From Rehmannia glutinosa (Eukaryota; Streptophyta; Magnoliopsida; Lamiales; Orobanchaceae): a DNA stretch of 64,000 nucleotides. Location of the stretch: assembly GCA_016081115.2 (NCBI GenBank), contig CM071925.1, forward strand, positions 12,504,441 through 12,568,440, read 5' to 3'. Shown one piece after another: positions 11,886 through 22,938 of the stretch. The notes under the pieces were generated by a model that worked only from the letters and a program-made list of their open reading frames with translations, was not told the DNA's origin and made no database searches. Numbering within the stretch: the stretch's first letter is position 1; each line of letters opens with the position of its first letter. The position numbers and the translations under genes were made by a program.

Positions 11886-12210
11886 TTTCAGAGAGTTTTA
11901 CCGATTAAAAACTGAAGAACTTGCTTGAGTAAACTTAGTGTTTCCGAGAGAGAATAGAACTTGCTTTGCCTTTTCTTTGAAGATGAACAATTTCAGTAAG
12001 AGAGAGAGAGAACTGAAATCCGTATATATAAGGGTTATGAAAGGACATGTCTTCAGATTTTGAATTTTCGATCGAGATCAATGGTTCAGATTAAGACGTC
12101 AAAACCACATTTAATTCCTCGCATTTAATGCGGCAGCATTTATATCCAATCATATACTTATTGTGCAGCTTTTTATTGTACCCATCATTATTGCGCTGAC
12201 GTCATCCTTA
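11886..12210 (-). promoter_or_regulatory. Candidate internal promoter and leader of the extra gene in C
   Basis: Upstream of the ATG at 11885, the minus strand carries a perfect TGACGTCA palindrome (12197-12204, the bZIP/as-1 type core) and an ATTGG (CCAAT) box at 12146-12150. A TATATATA box lies at 12023-12030, about 140 bp from the ATG, followed by a CTCTCTCTCT pyrimidine patch (about 12001-12011). This is the layout of a plant core promoter with a ~115-nt leader. In B the matching region (22790-22938) keeps the pyrimidine patch and a less perfect TATA-like CATATTTAAACC, with TACGTCAC further upstream. Promoter activity is inferred. Confidence 0.45.
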
Positions 12211-12440
12211 AAAACATTCCCGCTCATTTAAAACGACTGTGTTTTTGTCACTTACTTCATAAATGACTCAGCTTATATCAAATATGACTTAACTCTGCTT
12301 ATCTCTTTTCATTAAGTGACTCAAATTGTTAGCTAACTCTGATGACTTTCCGATATGGCTGTTTCACTTGGCTGATGTGTGAAACTTGCTCTTTTCTCAT
12401 TTTCCCATCGACTATCTCTGCTGATTGAGTCTTCTGAGTG
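12211..12440 (-). other. Spacer between pol and the extra-gene promoter in C
   Basis: Sequence between the RNase H stop (12441) and the promoter-like block. No reading frame or repeat was recognised. B has a matching spacer at 22375-22790. Confidence 0.5.
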
Positions 12441-15246
12441 TCAAGTCAGCTCAATTAACCCTAGATAATTCTTAGGCTCTTCAAATCTTGATTCACATAG
12501 GGGCTTAGTGAATATGTCAGCAAACTGCTTATCAGTTGAGATATATTCCAAAGTGATGTCTTTCTTTTCAACATGATCTCTTATAAAATAATATCTAACA
12601 TCAATGTGTTTTGTTCTTGAATGCAGCACATGATTCTGAGTGATTGCAATAGAACTAGTGTTATCACACATAATTGGAATCTCTTTTTCTTCAATCTCAT
12701 AGTCTCTCAGCTGTTGTCTCATCCATAAGACTTGGGCACAACAGTTGCCCGCAGCAATGTACTCTACTTCACCGTGGATGTGGCTATTGAGTTTTGATTC
12801 TTGCTAAACTAGAAACCAATCTATTTCCAAGCATTTGACATGTACCTCAAGTACTCTTCCATCAACTCTACATCCAAAGATACCGAGCATGAGTAACCAA
12901 TAAGCTTGAATCCACCTTCCTTTGGATACCATAAGCCAACTTCCTGGCATCCATTCAAATACCACCTACAACAAAGGTGATGTCTGGCGTGCTGGCTATT
13001 AACTAGAGCAATGATCCAATAAGTGCTCTATATCTGGTTTGATCTACAGCCTTGTCATCTGCATCCATGTCCATCTTGACTGATGTGTTCATTGGTATTT
13101 TCACAGAAGACTTCTCTACAATACCAAATTTTTTCATTAAATCTCTGGTTTATTTTGTTTGGCTTATGAAGGTTCTATCCTTCAATTGCTTGACTTGAAG
13201 TACTAGGAAGAAAGTCAGCTCTCCCATCATGCTCATCTCAAATTTACCATGCATGAGGTTTGAGAACTTACCACACAGCTCCTTGTTTGTGGATCGAAAA
13301 ATGATGTCATCCACATATATTTGAACAAGTAGTATACTCTCTCCATCTTGAATTCTGAAGAGTGTTCTGTCCACATTGCCTTTGGATTGGGACAATGTAT
13401 CATACCAAGCTCTTGGTGCTTGTTTCAATCCATATAATGCTTTCTTGAGCTTGTACACATTATCTCCAATAGTTTTCTGCTCAAAACCTGGAGGTTGTTC
13501 AACATAGACTTCTTCCTCTAGCAGTCCATTTAGAAATGCACTCTTCACATCCATTTGATACAAAGTGAAGTTCTTATGTGTAGCATAGGCAAGAAACATC
13601 CTTATTGCTTCCAATCTTGCAACAGGAGCAAATGTTTCATCAAAATTTATACCCTCTTCTTGGCAATACCCTTTGGCTACCAATATTGCTTTGTTTCTCA
13701 CCACAGATCCTTCCTCATTCATCTTATTCCGGAAAACCCATTTTGTGCCAATAACATTTTGATGGGTTGGCCTCTGCACCAATTCCCATTCCTTGTTTCT
13801 TTCAAATTTATTCAGCTCTTCTTGCATGGCTTGAATCCAATGTGTGTCATCCAATGCTTGAGACACATCTTTTGGTTTTATTTGGGAAATAAAACAAGTG
13901 AACATTGCTTCATGATGTGCTCTGGATCTGGTTCTTATGCCATCTCTAACATCTCCAATAACTAACTCTGGTGGATGGTCTCTCAGCCATCTCACATCAG
14001 GTTGAAGCAAGTCAACTGGATTCAGCTGTCCCGCAGCTAAGTTGTCTTGAACAACTCTTTCATCTTCATTCAGCTGTAGACTTTCTAGTTGTCTTTGAGA
14101 TTCAGCTACCTCATCTTCATCTGTGTTGATTGCTCTTACTTCAGCTTCAACAAAAGGACTCTTCTGCACAGTTGGCTGATTCAACTTGTCAACTAACTCT
14201 TCAATGTCTTCTCCATTCACATTATGTTCATCAAAAACCACATGGATAGGATCTTCTGTGACCATAGTCCTCTTTTCAGCACTCTATAAGCTTTGCTCTC
14301 AGCTGAGTATCCCAAAAAGATACCTTCTTCAGCTTTAGCATCAAAAGCTTTCAAATTATCCTTGCCATTGTTATGGATGAAACATTTGCATCCAAATATC
14401 CTGAAGTACCCAACATTTGGCTTCTCCCTGTCCAAATCTCATAGGGAGTCTTGGTTAATTGCCTGTTAATCATGGATCTATGTTGAGTATAGCATGTTGT
14501 GTTAATGGCTTCAGCCCAAAATCTCTTAGGCAATCCAGCTTCAGCTAACATGGTCCTTGCAGCTTCCTTGAGAGTTCTGTTCCTCCTTTCAGCTACTCTA
14601 TTCTGTTGTGGAGTTCTTGCTGCAGATAGCTCCTGAGCAATACCATTTTCAACACAATATTGAGTAATTATCCCATTGACAAACTCAGTTCCTCTATCAG
14701 ACCTTATTTTTATAATGGTTTGGCTCTTTTCATTTTGAACTCTTTTCATCAGCTGAGGTAACTTCTGCAAAGTTTCCTTCTTTTTGCATATGAAGATTGT
14801 CCATGTATATCTTCAATAATCATCTACCACCACTAAGGTGTATTTCTTTCCACTTATGCTGGTTGGTTCAACAGGACCAAATAGATCCATATGCAACAGA
14901 TGTAATATACTTGTTGAAGAAGGACTTGGCTTATCGTTGAATGAAGATTTTATTTGCTTTCCCATCTGGCATGCATCACATACACTTTCCTTCTTGTACA
15001 CTGATCTGGAAATCCTTCCACAAGATGACTCCTTGCAAGCTTGTTGATTGTCTTGAAGTTCAGATGACTCAGCTTTTTGTGCCACAACCAACTTCATTCG
15101 GCTGTGCTGTTTGCTAACAGACAAGTGCTTGGTGTAGCAGTAGACCAATCTACCACATACATATTCTTCTGGCTTGATCCTTGCAGCACTATTTCATTTG
15201 ATTCATCATCTTTGATTTGGCATACTCCCATATTGAATCCAACATT
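12441..15246 (-). pseudogene. pol: pol of element C, part 2: pre-integrase/integrase, reverse transcriptase, RNase H
   Basis: The zinc-finger end CDACQMGKQ and integrase core lie at about 15000-14290. Catalytic residues are visible in HMDLFGP (~14885), RSDRGTEF and PQQNRVAERRN. Reverse transcriptase follows (about 13860-13150): WVFRNKMNEEG, DVKSAFLNG, YGLKQAPRAWYD and the catalytic YVDD at 13306-13317, in a 371-codon open stretch (14265-13150). RNase H occupies 13149-12441, with ITQNHVLHSRTKHIDVRYYF and DIFTKPL. Breaks occur at about 14800, 14270 and several between 13150 and 12720, where the RNase H N-terminus is unreadable. All motifs are Ty1/copia type. The protease half lies on the other side of insert B (29249-29520). 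Confidence 0.9.
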
Positions 15247-15251
15247 GTATC
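15247..15251. repeat. Left target-site duplication of element B (GTATC)
   Basis: GTATC here and at 29244-29248 flank B exactly. Removing B plus one copy restores the continuity of the C pol sequence. Confidence 0.93.
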
Positions 15252-16814
15252 TCATAGGAATTTTATTGTTTAGATTTTGATGAATGCCATGTAAAACTTA
15301 GAATAGAAAGTTGGCACCCCAATTCTTGTTGTAAAATGCATTGTAACAATTAGAGTGCGGCCAAGCCGAGTTAAGTCACCTACGCCTAACATGCAAGAAG
15401 ACAATCAAGATCGGAAGGAAGACTCACTGCTGAGACAATTTGAGTATGGCAAAGAAGAGTAGACGGAACTCTCTTCAAGAAGCGAGATGCAATAAGTGGA
15501 GTATCGATCAAGTCAACTCGAGAAAAGCCAAGTCTCAAGTTGAAGTGACAAGAGTCATCCAATGATTGGAAGCGACTCTAAGTCACCTAGGGAAAGCAAG
15601 GAAACGCGGTCAAGTCAAGATAATCGTAAAAGATCCGTTGCACGTAAATCAAGAGATTTACTTAAACAAGTAATATCTCCATACCACCTTTCTCGAGTGC
15701 TCGGTCGAGTGTGCAAAAGGAATGAACCAATGGGAAGTACTACACCGTGTCGAACTCGAAAAGGTGAAAGAACAATTCATACGAGGAAATGGCAATTCCA
15801 AGGATCGCAACAAGACAAGCCAACGATCGCAAGTGACTTTCAAAAATAAGCATATCTCTTCAACGGGCAAATTTTTGAAAGATCACTATAAAAGGCCGAG
15901 GAATGACTGCGAGAGAAGGTTACCCAACCACGAACATTCAAGAAATCAATTAAAATTATAACCAGAAATACTCTCAAATCATTCAAGATTAATCCTCAAA
16001 CTACATTCTGAAGTACATCAATCCAACACTAACCTCGTGAAGGAAAGAGAACTTCAATCGCTTGAAGAGGAAACTTTTGAAGAAAAGGGGTCTACATTCC
16101 ACGAAGGATTGTAGGAAGGTTCAAGGTCGAACCAAGTCTTAAGCTTTTGGAGGGCTTCGTGATCAAATCCAAAGAGCTTGAGCAAGTGAGTCAGAGTAGC
16201 AAGGCAAATGCCCCTGTGAAGAAGGCGAGTCGTCACGAGAGAAGCCGCTAAGTGATCAAGGCGTCTCCCGGATCGAGTCCCAAAGGATCAAGTTAGTCTT
16301 TGTGTGATCAAGACTTGTATCCTGGGATCGTTAGCACTTTGTAAACCGATCATTACCTAGTGGATTCCTCCAGAGTTGGAGAAGAGAGGAGTAGAAAAAT
16401 TACCCCATCTTCGAACCTCTATAAAAATTTCACCGTGTCATTTACATTTCAAAGATTTTAATTCCTGCATTTTTAACGCTTATATATGCTTTGATAAATT
16501 TGCTATCCATTTGATAATACAAGTACTAAACCCAAAGACTAAACTCTTACTTAATCAAACTTAAGGGTGTTAAGTCTTCTTCCAAAAACAAAACCACATT
16601 GAGTTAATTTAGAGTCAACAAAATGAGTTATTCCATCAACACTTCGTTGAGTCCGTTGAGAGACTAACTCTCTTGATTGACTAAATCGATCCCATCAAGG
16701 ACACAAAATTTGTGTAGAATCAACTTTGTATATTTAAAAGGACTAAATCGAAAATTTGGTAAGGTTTATTCAACCCCCTTCTAAACCTTACACTTACACC
16801 CCTTGGGACCTACA
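15252..16814 (+). repeat. 5' LTR of element B (1,563 bp)
   Basis: Begins TCATAGGAATTTTATTG (terminal TG mutated to TC) and ends CTTGGGACCTACA. It matches 27742-29243 over its whole length. Differences between the pair are mostly short indels at CNG trinucleotides. Confidence 0.95.
15887..15895 (+). promoter_or_regulatory. TATA box in 5' LTR of element B
   Basis: CACTATAAAAGGCCGAGG, identical to the box in LTR A and in the 3' LTR of B (28384-28392). It is the likely start signal for B transcription. Confidence 0.7.
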
Positions 16815-16816
16815 AG

Positions 16817-16830
16817 TGGTATCGGAGCGG
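16817..16830 (+). promoter_or_regulatory. Primer-binding site of element B
   Basis: TGGTATCGGAGCGG two bases after the LTR end. It is complementary to initiator tRNA-Met except for one G that replaces A. Confidence 0.88.
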
Positions 16831-16940
16831 TTGGTTCATTGAACCCTCTGCCCGGTTCTTGAACTAGATCTCCAAACTTTTCAAAGTCCGCTTTAGTACT
16901 TAAACTCTCGAAACTCTTTTTATCACTAAAAGTTATTATC

Positions 16941-19310
16941 ATGGAAGCAAATTTGACACGCATCCCTATGTTCACTATTGAAGAATTTGATGATTGGAAA
17001 ATTCGTATGCGTGCTCATCTATCAAAGATTACATGATGAGATGTGGATAGTGATAGAAGATGGGCCTCTGCAAATCTTAAAGTTGAACACATTTGTCACG
17101 AAGAGTTGCAAAGGAAGAAAAGAAGATGTTGCTCCCAGACCGGTCATGGTTGAAAACCAAGAACCGAGTGGACAAATGATGACAGAAAAGATACAACCTG
17201 GACAATGTAGCCAAGGACATCCTTTACAAAACCTTGGACAAAGCCATGTTCAATAAAGTCAAATCATGCAAAACGGGCTAAAGAAATGGGACAAGACATT
17301 GATTTGTGAAGGCTCGTGAGCAAATCAAAGAAAACAAATTATCAAATGGGTCGTTTTCTGAAATTTGAGAACTTCAAAATGATCTCGGGAGAAAACCTGG
17401 ATCAACTAGATGCTCGGTTCACGAAATCACAAATGAGTTATGTCTCGCACTTGGAAAAGAATATACACGAAGAAATGTGTATGAATATCCTAAAAAGTCT
17501 TCCAAATGAATGGGAAATGAAGGTCATGGCACCGAGATATTCCATGGACCTATCAAAGACATCCAACCATGAGTTATTCTCGGACCTCAAAGCCTACGAG
17601 TTTGAGCCGAGAAGAAAAGACCAGGAAGAGACAAAATTGTACCCAAAACAAACTCTAAATTGTTAAAGATGTGAAGAGAGCCGAGGTCAAAGAAGTCATT
17701 GACCCGGAAGAAATAGCCCGATGGTTAAAAGATTCAACAAGTTCTTTAATAAGAACTACAAGAGAGGAAAGGGTGAATCTTCCGAAGACACTCGACCTCC
17801 TCCAAATCAAGGGAAGATAGTCCAACCAAGAGAACATATCATCAAAAAGTTGAGTATCAAAGGGTGACAATCCAAGAATAGAAAGAGTCGATCAAAAGGT
17901 TGAATATCTATCTTTGAATCAGAGACAACCAGGTCACTATGCCATTGATCGGCCCATATCCTCGTAGTCAACAAATACGGGGATGAAGAAGAAAGGAAGG
18001 TCTTGAGAGAAAGAAGACAAGAAAGGAAAAAGGCAATGATGGTCGAGAGATCACAAACAAATGAAGTCAAGAGAGAGACAACATTGAGAGCAAAGTGAAG
18101 CTGACTACTCAAGTGACTCAAAGAAGAAGCCCGATCCGCTTGATGGCCAAAGAACAAGATCAACTCCGACCAAGAAGATGAGGTACAATCTAACTCAACA
18201 AACTCGGACACTAGTGATAGTGATCGTGACACACACACACTTCATCACCCACTCGATCTTTATGATTCATTAGGTAAAATGATGAAAGATTTTGAACACA
18301 TTAAATCCTCACACACACTATTGAATGAGGAAAACAGCCTACTCAAAAGTCAAACTCAAAGTCGACTAAGGAGCCGAGTACTCTAAGTCAAATAGGTGAT
18401 GAGAATGAAAGTTTAAAGGCTCGAAAATGCTAAATTAATAAGCGAAAATTGCTGCTATAGAAAAGAGGAGAATGACCTCAATAATGTTATTGCCTCATTC
18501 ACTAAGGCATCTAAATCATTGGATGATCTTATTATGAGTCCAAGAGAATGTGGAGATAAGACAGCTTAGGGTTTAATTCCTCTATGCTATGTCAAACCTC
18601 AAAAGTAATTTTAGAAAAAGGATCTTCAAGCCATGAAGAATCTGAAAAATCCAAAACTCTAAATGTTGCACACACATTCAATCCAAAGCACCATAACAAG
18701 AAAATGGCCTTGGTTATAAAGGAAAAGGAAAACAACCCGATTGAGTGCGCTGAAAGGATACCGAGAAGAGGTTCAAATAGAGTTCTCAAAACTCCAAACA
18801 AAAATTACTCAGAAAGAAGAAGCGAGCTACCAAAACCCCAGAAAATCTATAAGAGAAATACATATGATGGGAATGGTAGAAAATATCCAAGCCAAGCCGA
18901 TTGGAATAATGTAAACTATCGGATAAACTTATGGAATATAAGCCCAAATGGCAAAGGCCTAGAACTCAAGATAGGCCATTCCAAAAGTACAAGAGCTTTC
19001 ATCAAGACACATATGCACCTAGGCACTACACTCAAAGACACCACACTTACCCAAGGAAAACAATTGCTAAAACACATATGCAGGCATACTGACAAAAGAG
19101 ACAAGTATGAACTCAGAATCCCCAAGCAATTTGCCAGGATTAATTATGATTATGGCATCGATAGATGGCAACCCCTAGTCAAATCATTTGGCTATAGGTT
19201 GGTTGGATCATCTTACAATTCTAACCCCTCGGACCCAAACAAGTATGAGTACCTAAACTTAATTTCCTTGATTGCGGGTTCAAGGAACAATGAGTGCCAA
19301 GGAACCTAGT
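16941..19310 (+). pseudogene. gag: gag of element B, degraded
   Basis: The start codon at 16941 gives MEANLTRIPMFTIEEFDDWK. The frame is lost after about 30 codons at the same site as in element A. The UBN2-like core is readable at 17316-17666 (FENFKMISGENLDQLDARF, KSLPNEWEMKVM). The CCHC knuckle region (about 17920-17960) retains only HYAIDRP. An acidic/serine-rich segment and leucine-rich coiled stretch follow (18170-18400). A basic Lys/Tyr/His-rich C-terminal segment (18584-19309) leads to the protease. Frameshifts and stops occur throughout. Confidence 0.8.
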
Positions 19311-22300
19311 ACATGGATAGTGGTCGCATTCCCGGACACATGACAGAAACAAGAAAAATCTGTCAAAATTCAAGAAGTAAAATGAGCAAAAGTGATATTT
19401 GGAGGAAATGAAGCTCCTGGTGAAATAAGAGGCATTGGATCCATCAAGAGGAATGTATTAGAAATCACATATGTTGCATATGTTGAAGGACTCAACTTCA
19501 ACTTATCGAGCATCATCAACTCGTGACAAGGGTTACAATGTTGGATTCAACATGGGTATATGCCAAATCAAGGATATTGAATCAAATGAAGTTGTCTTTG
19601 CAAGGATGTAGACAGAAGAATATGTATGTCGTGGATTGGTCAACCGCAACACCAAAGACTGTCTACTAGCAAAAGCACACTGAATCAAGTTGGGTGTGGC
19701 ACAAAAAGTCGAGTCACCTAAATTTCAAAACGATTAACAAGCTTGCAAGAAGTAATCTTGTGGAAGGACTTCCAGGACTCGATATACAAGAAGGAAAGTA
19801 TATGTGACGCATGTCGAAGGAAAACAAATCAAATCTTCATTCAAAGAAAAGACATGTTCATCTTCAACAAGAATATTACATCTCCTTCATATGGATCTAT
19901 TTGGCCCAAAGTGGAACCAAATAAAGATAAGTGGAAAGAAATACACCTTGGTGGTAGTAGATGATTACTCAAGATATACATGGACAATATTCATGTGTAA
20001 GAAGAAAGAAACTCTACAAAAACTACCACGGTGATGAAGAGGATTCAAAACGAGAAGAGTCAAACCATTATCAAAATAAGATCGAGGAGGAACCGAATTT
20101 GTCAATGGAATAATAACTCGAGATTGTGTTGAAAATGGTATTGGTCATGAACTATCGGCAGCAAGGACTCCACAAGAGAATGGAGTTGCGAGAAAGAAGA
20201 AACGAACCCTCAAAAAGCGAAGAAGGACCATGTTAGTCAAGCGAGTTACCAAAAGATTTTGGGGTGAAGCAATCAACACACTTGCTACACCCAAAACAGG
20301 ATGTATGATAAATGCAGAATTGACAAAGACTCCCTATGAGATTTGATCGGAAGAAAACCAAATGTTGCATATTTGAAATATTTGGATGTAAATGCTTCAT
20401 CCACAACAATGGCAAAGACAATCTAAAGGCTTTTGATGCTAAAGTCGATGAAGGTATCTTCTTAGGATACTCAACAAAAGCAAAGCCTACAGTAGTACTC
20501 AACAAAAGAACTATGGTTGCGGAAGAATCCATTCATGTGGTATTCGATGAGCCAAATGTAAATGGAGAAGACATTGAAGAGTCACCGATAAGTGAATCAT
20601 CCAACCATACGAAAGAGTCTCTATCTTTGAAGTCAAGCCGGGATTATCGATTCGAGAAGAAGATGAGATTGTTTGAATCTCAAAAACAATTTGGAAAATT
20701 TGTAGCTAAGTGATTATGAGACAGTGCAAGTCGATCAATCCGCTAACTTACTCCAACCTGATGTAAGATGGCCGAGAGATCATCCACCGAACTTGTCATT
20801 GGAGATATAAAAGAAGGTGTCAAAACAAGATCCAGAACTCAACAAGAAGTCATGTTCACATGCTTTATCTCGCAAATAGAGCCCAAAGACGTGTCACAAG
20901 CCTTGGACGACACACATTGGATTCAAGCTATGCAAGAAGAGTCAATCGGTTTGAAAGAAATAAAGTATGGGAATTAGTGCAAAGACCCATACATCAAAAT
21001 GTTATTGGCACCAAATGGGTGTTCAGAAACAAGATGAACGAGGAAGGTTTTGTGGTAAGAAACAAAGCAAGACTAGTAGCCAAGAAGAAGGGATAGATTT
21101 TGATGAAACATTTTCCCCTGTAGCAAGATTGGAAGCTATAAGGATGTTTCTTGCCTATGCACTCACAAGGATTTCATTGTATATCGGATGGATGTAAAAA
21201 GTGCATTCCTAAATGGTTTCTTGGAAGAAGAAGTGTATGTTGAACAACCTCCGGGATTTGAGCGAGAAGACTCTTGGAGATAAGGTATACAAACTCAAGA
21301 AAGCTCTATATGGATTGAAACAGGCACCCGAGCATGGTATGATACTTTGTCACAATTCCTAATCGAAAATGGATTCACAAAAGGAAAAGTAGATAGAACA
21401 CTTTTCGTAATTCAAGACAAAAAGAGTATATTGCTTGTTCAAATATATGTGGATGACATCATTTTTGGATCCACAAACAAAGAGTCATGTGAAAAGTTTT
21501 CAAACCTCATGCAAAGTAAATTTGAAATGAGCATGATGGGAGAGTCGACATTCTTCCTTGGACTCCAAGTGAAACAATTGAAGGATGGAACCTTCATAAG
21601 TCAAACAAAATACACCGGAGATTTAATGAAGAAGTTTGGTATGGAGGAGAAGTCTTCGTAAAAATACCAATGAACTCATCACCAAAATGGACATGGATGC
21701 GGATGGCAAGCTCAGATCAAACAAGATACTGAGCACTTATTGGATCAACGCTTTCTATCTCACAAAGAAGCGGGCCGGACATCACCTTTGTTTGTAGGTG
21801 TATGTGCAAGATTTCAATCTGCTCCAAAAGAGAGCCATATGACAAAGAAATAAGAGAATATTGAGATACTTGAAAGGAAGCGAAGAAGTAGGCCTATGGT
21901 ATCCAAAGGAAGGTGGATTCAAGCTAATTGGCTATTCGATTACGACTATCTTTGGATGCGAGTGGACAGAAGAGCACTTCAGCACATGTCAAATGCTAGG
22001 AAACAGTGATTTCTGGTTTAGCAAGCAAAAATTCAATAGCCACCTCTACAAATGACGAGAATACATAGGCTGGGCAAACTGTTGTGCCCAAGTCCTATGG
22101 ATGAGACAAAGAAATGAGAGACTATGAAGTTGAGGAAAAGAAATTCCAATCATGTGTGATAACACAAGTGCAATTGCCATTACTCAAAATCCGTGTTGCA
22201 CTCAAGAACAAAGCATATTGATGTCGGATATCATTTCATAAGAGATCACGTTGAAAAGAAGGACATCATCCTGGAATATATCTCAACCGATAAACAACTA

Positions 22301-22374
22301 GTGACATCTTCACAAAACCATTATGTGAGTCATGATTTGAAGAACTCAAACATGAGTTAGGGTTAATTGAGTGA
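19311..22374 (+). pseudogene. pol: pol of element B, degraded
   Basis: The protease active-site region reads YMDSG at about 19311, as in C. The pre-integrase segment (YVAYVEGLNFNLSSI, about 19470-19510) and zinc-finger end (CDACRRKTNQ, 19805) follow. The integrase core has HMDLFGP (~19890). The second aspartate motif reads IRSRRGTEF (near 20085), so Asp is replaced by Arg in this reading, and the PQENGVARKK region replaces the usual Glu-containing PQQNGVAER. Reverse transcriptase spans about 20980-21660 with YVDD at 21446-21457 and FLGLQVKQL. RNase H remains at 21860-22374, ending LGLIE-stop. At least ten frame breaks make it non-functional as written. Confidence 0.85.
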
Positions 22375-22938
22375 GTTAACTTTGAGAAGACTCCAAGAAA
22401 AGAAATGGAACACAAAAAGTGAAAAAGAGTTGAACACATAAATCATTTCGAATCAAATCAGATGTCGGAAAAAGACAATACACCGAGTCGGTGATAGGTT
22501 TGAGTCACTAAGAGAACTCGTGAGAAGTAGAGTTAAATCGGCTAAGGGATAAGCCGAGTCACTTATGAGCAAAGTGACAAAAACGCATCGTTTTGACTAA
22601 GCGGGAATGTTTTAAGAAATACGTCACATAATGATGATGTGTACAGGACATAAAGTCCGCACACCAAGCTTATGATTGGATATAAATCTTTGCCGCATTA
22701 AATACGAGACATTAAATGCTAAATAGGCGTGCAAAATCTAAGCCGTTGATTTCGATCACATTTCAAAAACCACCCGCACGTCCTTTCATAAACCATATTT
22801 AAACCATTTTCGTCCGTTTCTCTCTCACACTTCTAAAATGTTCATTTCTTTCTCTCAAAAGCAAAGGCAAAAATTCTCTCGAAACCCTATCTATCTTCAA
22901 ATCAATTTACGAGTTTTTCTTCGATATAATCCTGAAAA
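22375..22938 (+). promoter_or_regulatory. Spacer and candidate promoter of the extra gene in B
   Basis: It aligns with 11886-12440 of C. It contains TACGTCAC (about 22620), TTATGATTGGATATAAAT (CCAAT and TATA-like), CATATTTAAACC near 22795 and a TCTCTCTCACA pyrimidine patch about 120 bp before the ATG at 22939. Conservation of the layout in a second copy supports a regulatory role; activity is inferred. Confidence 0.35.
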
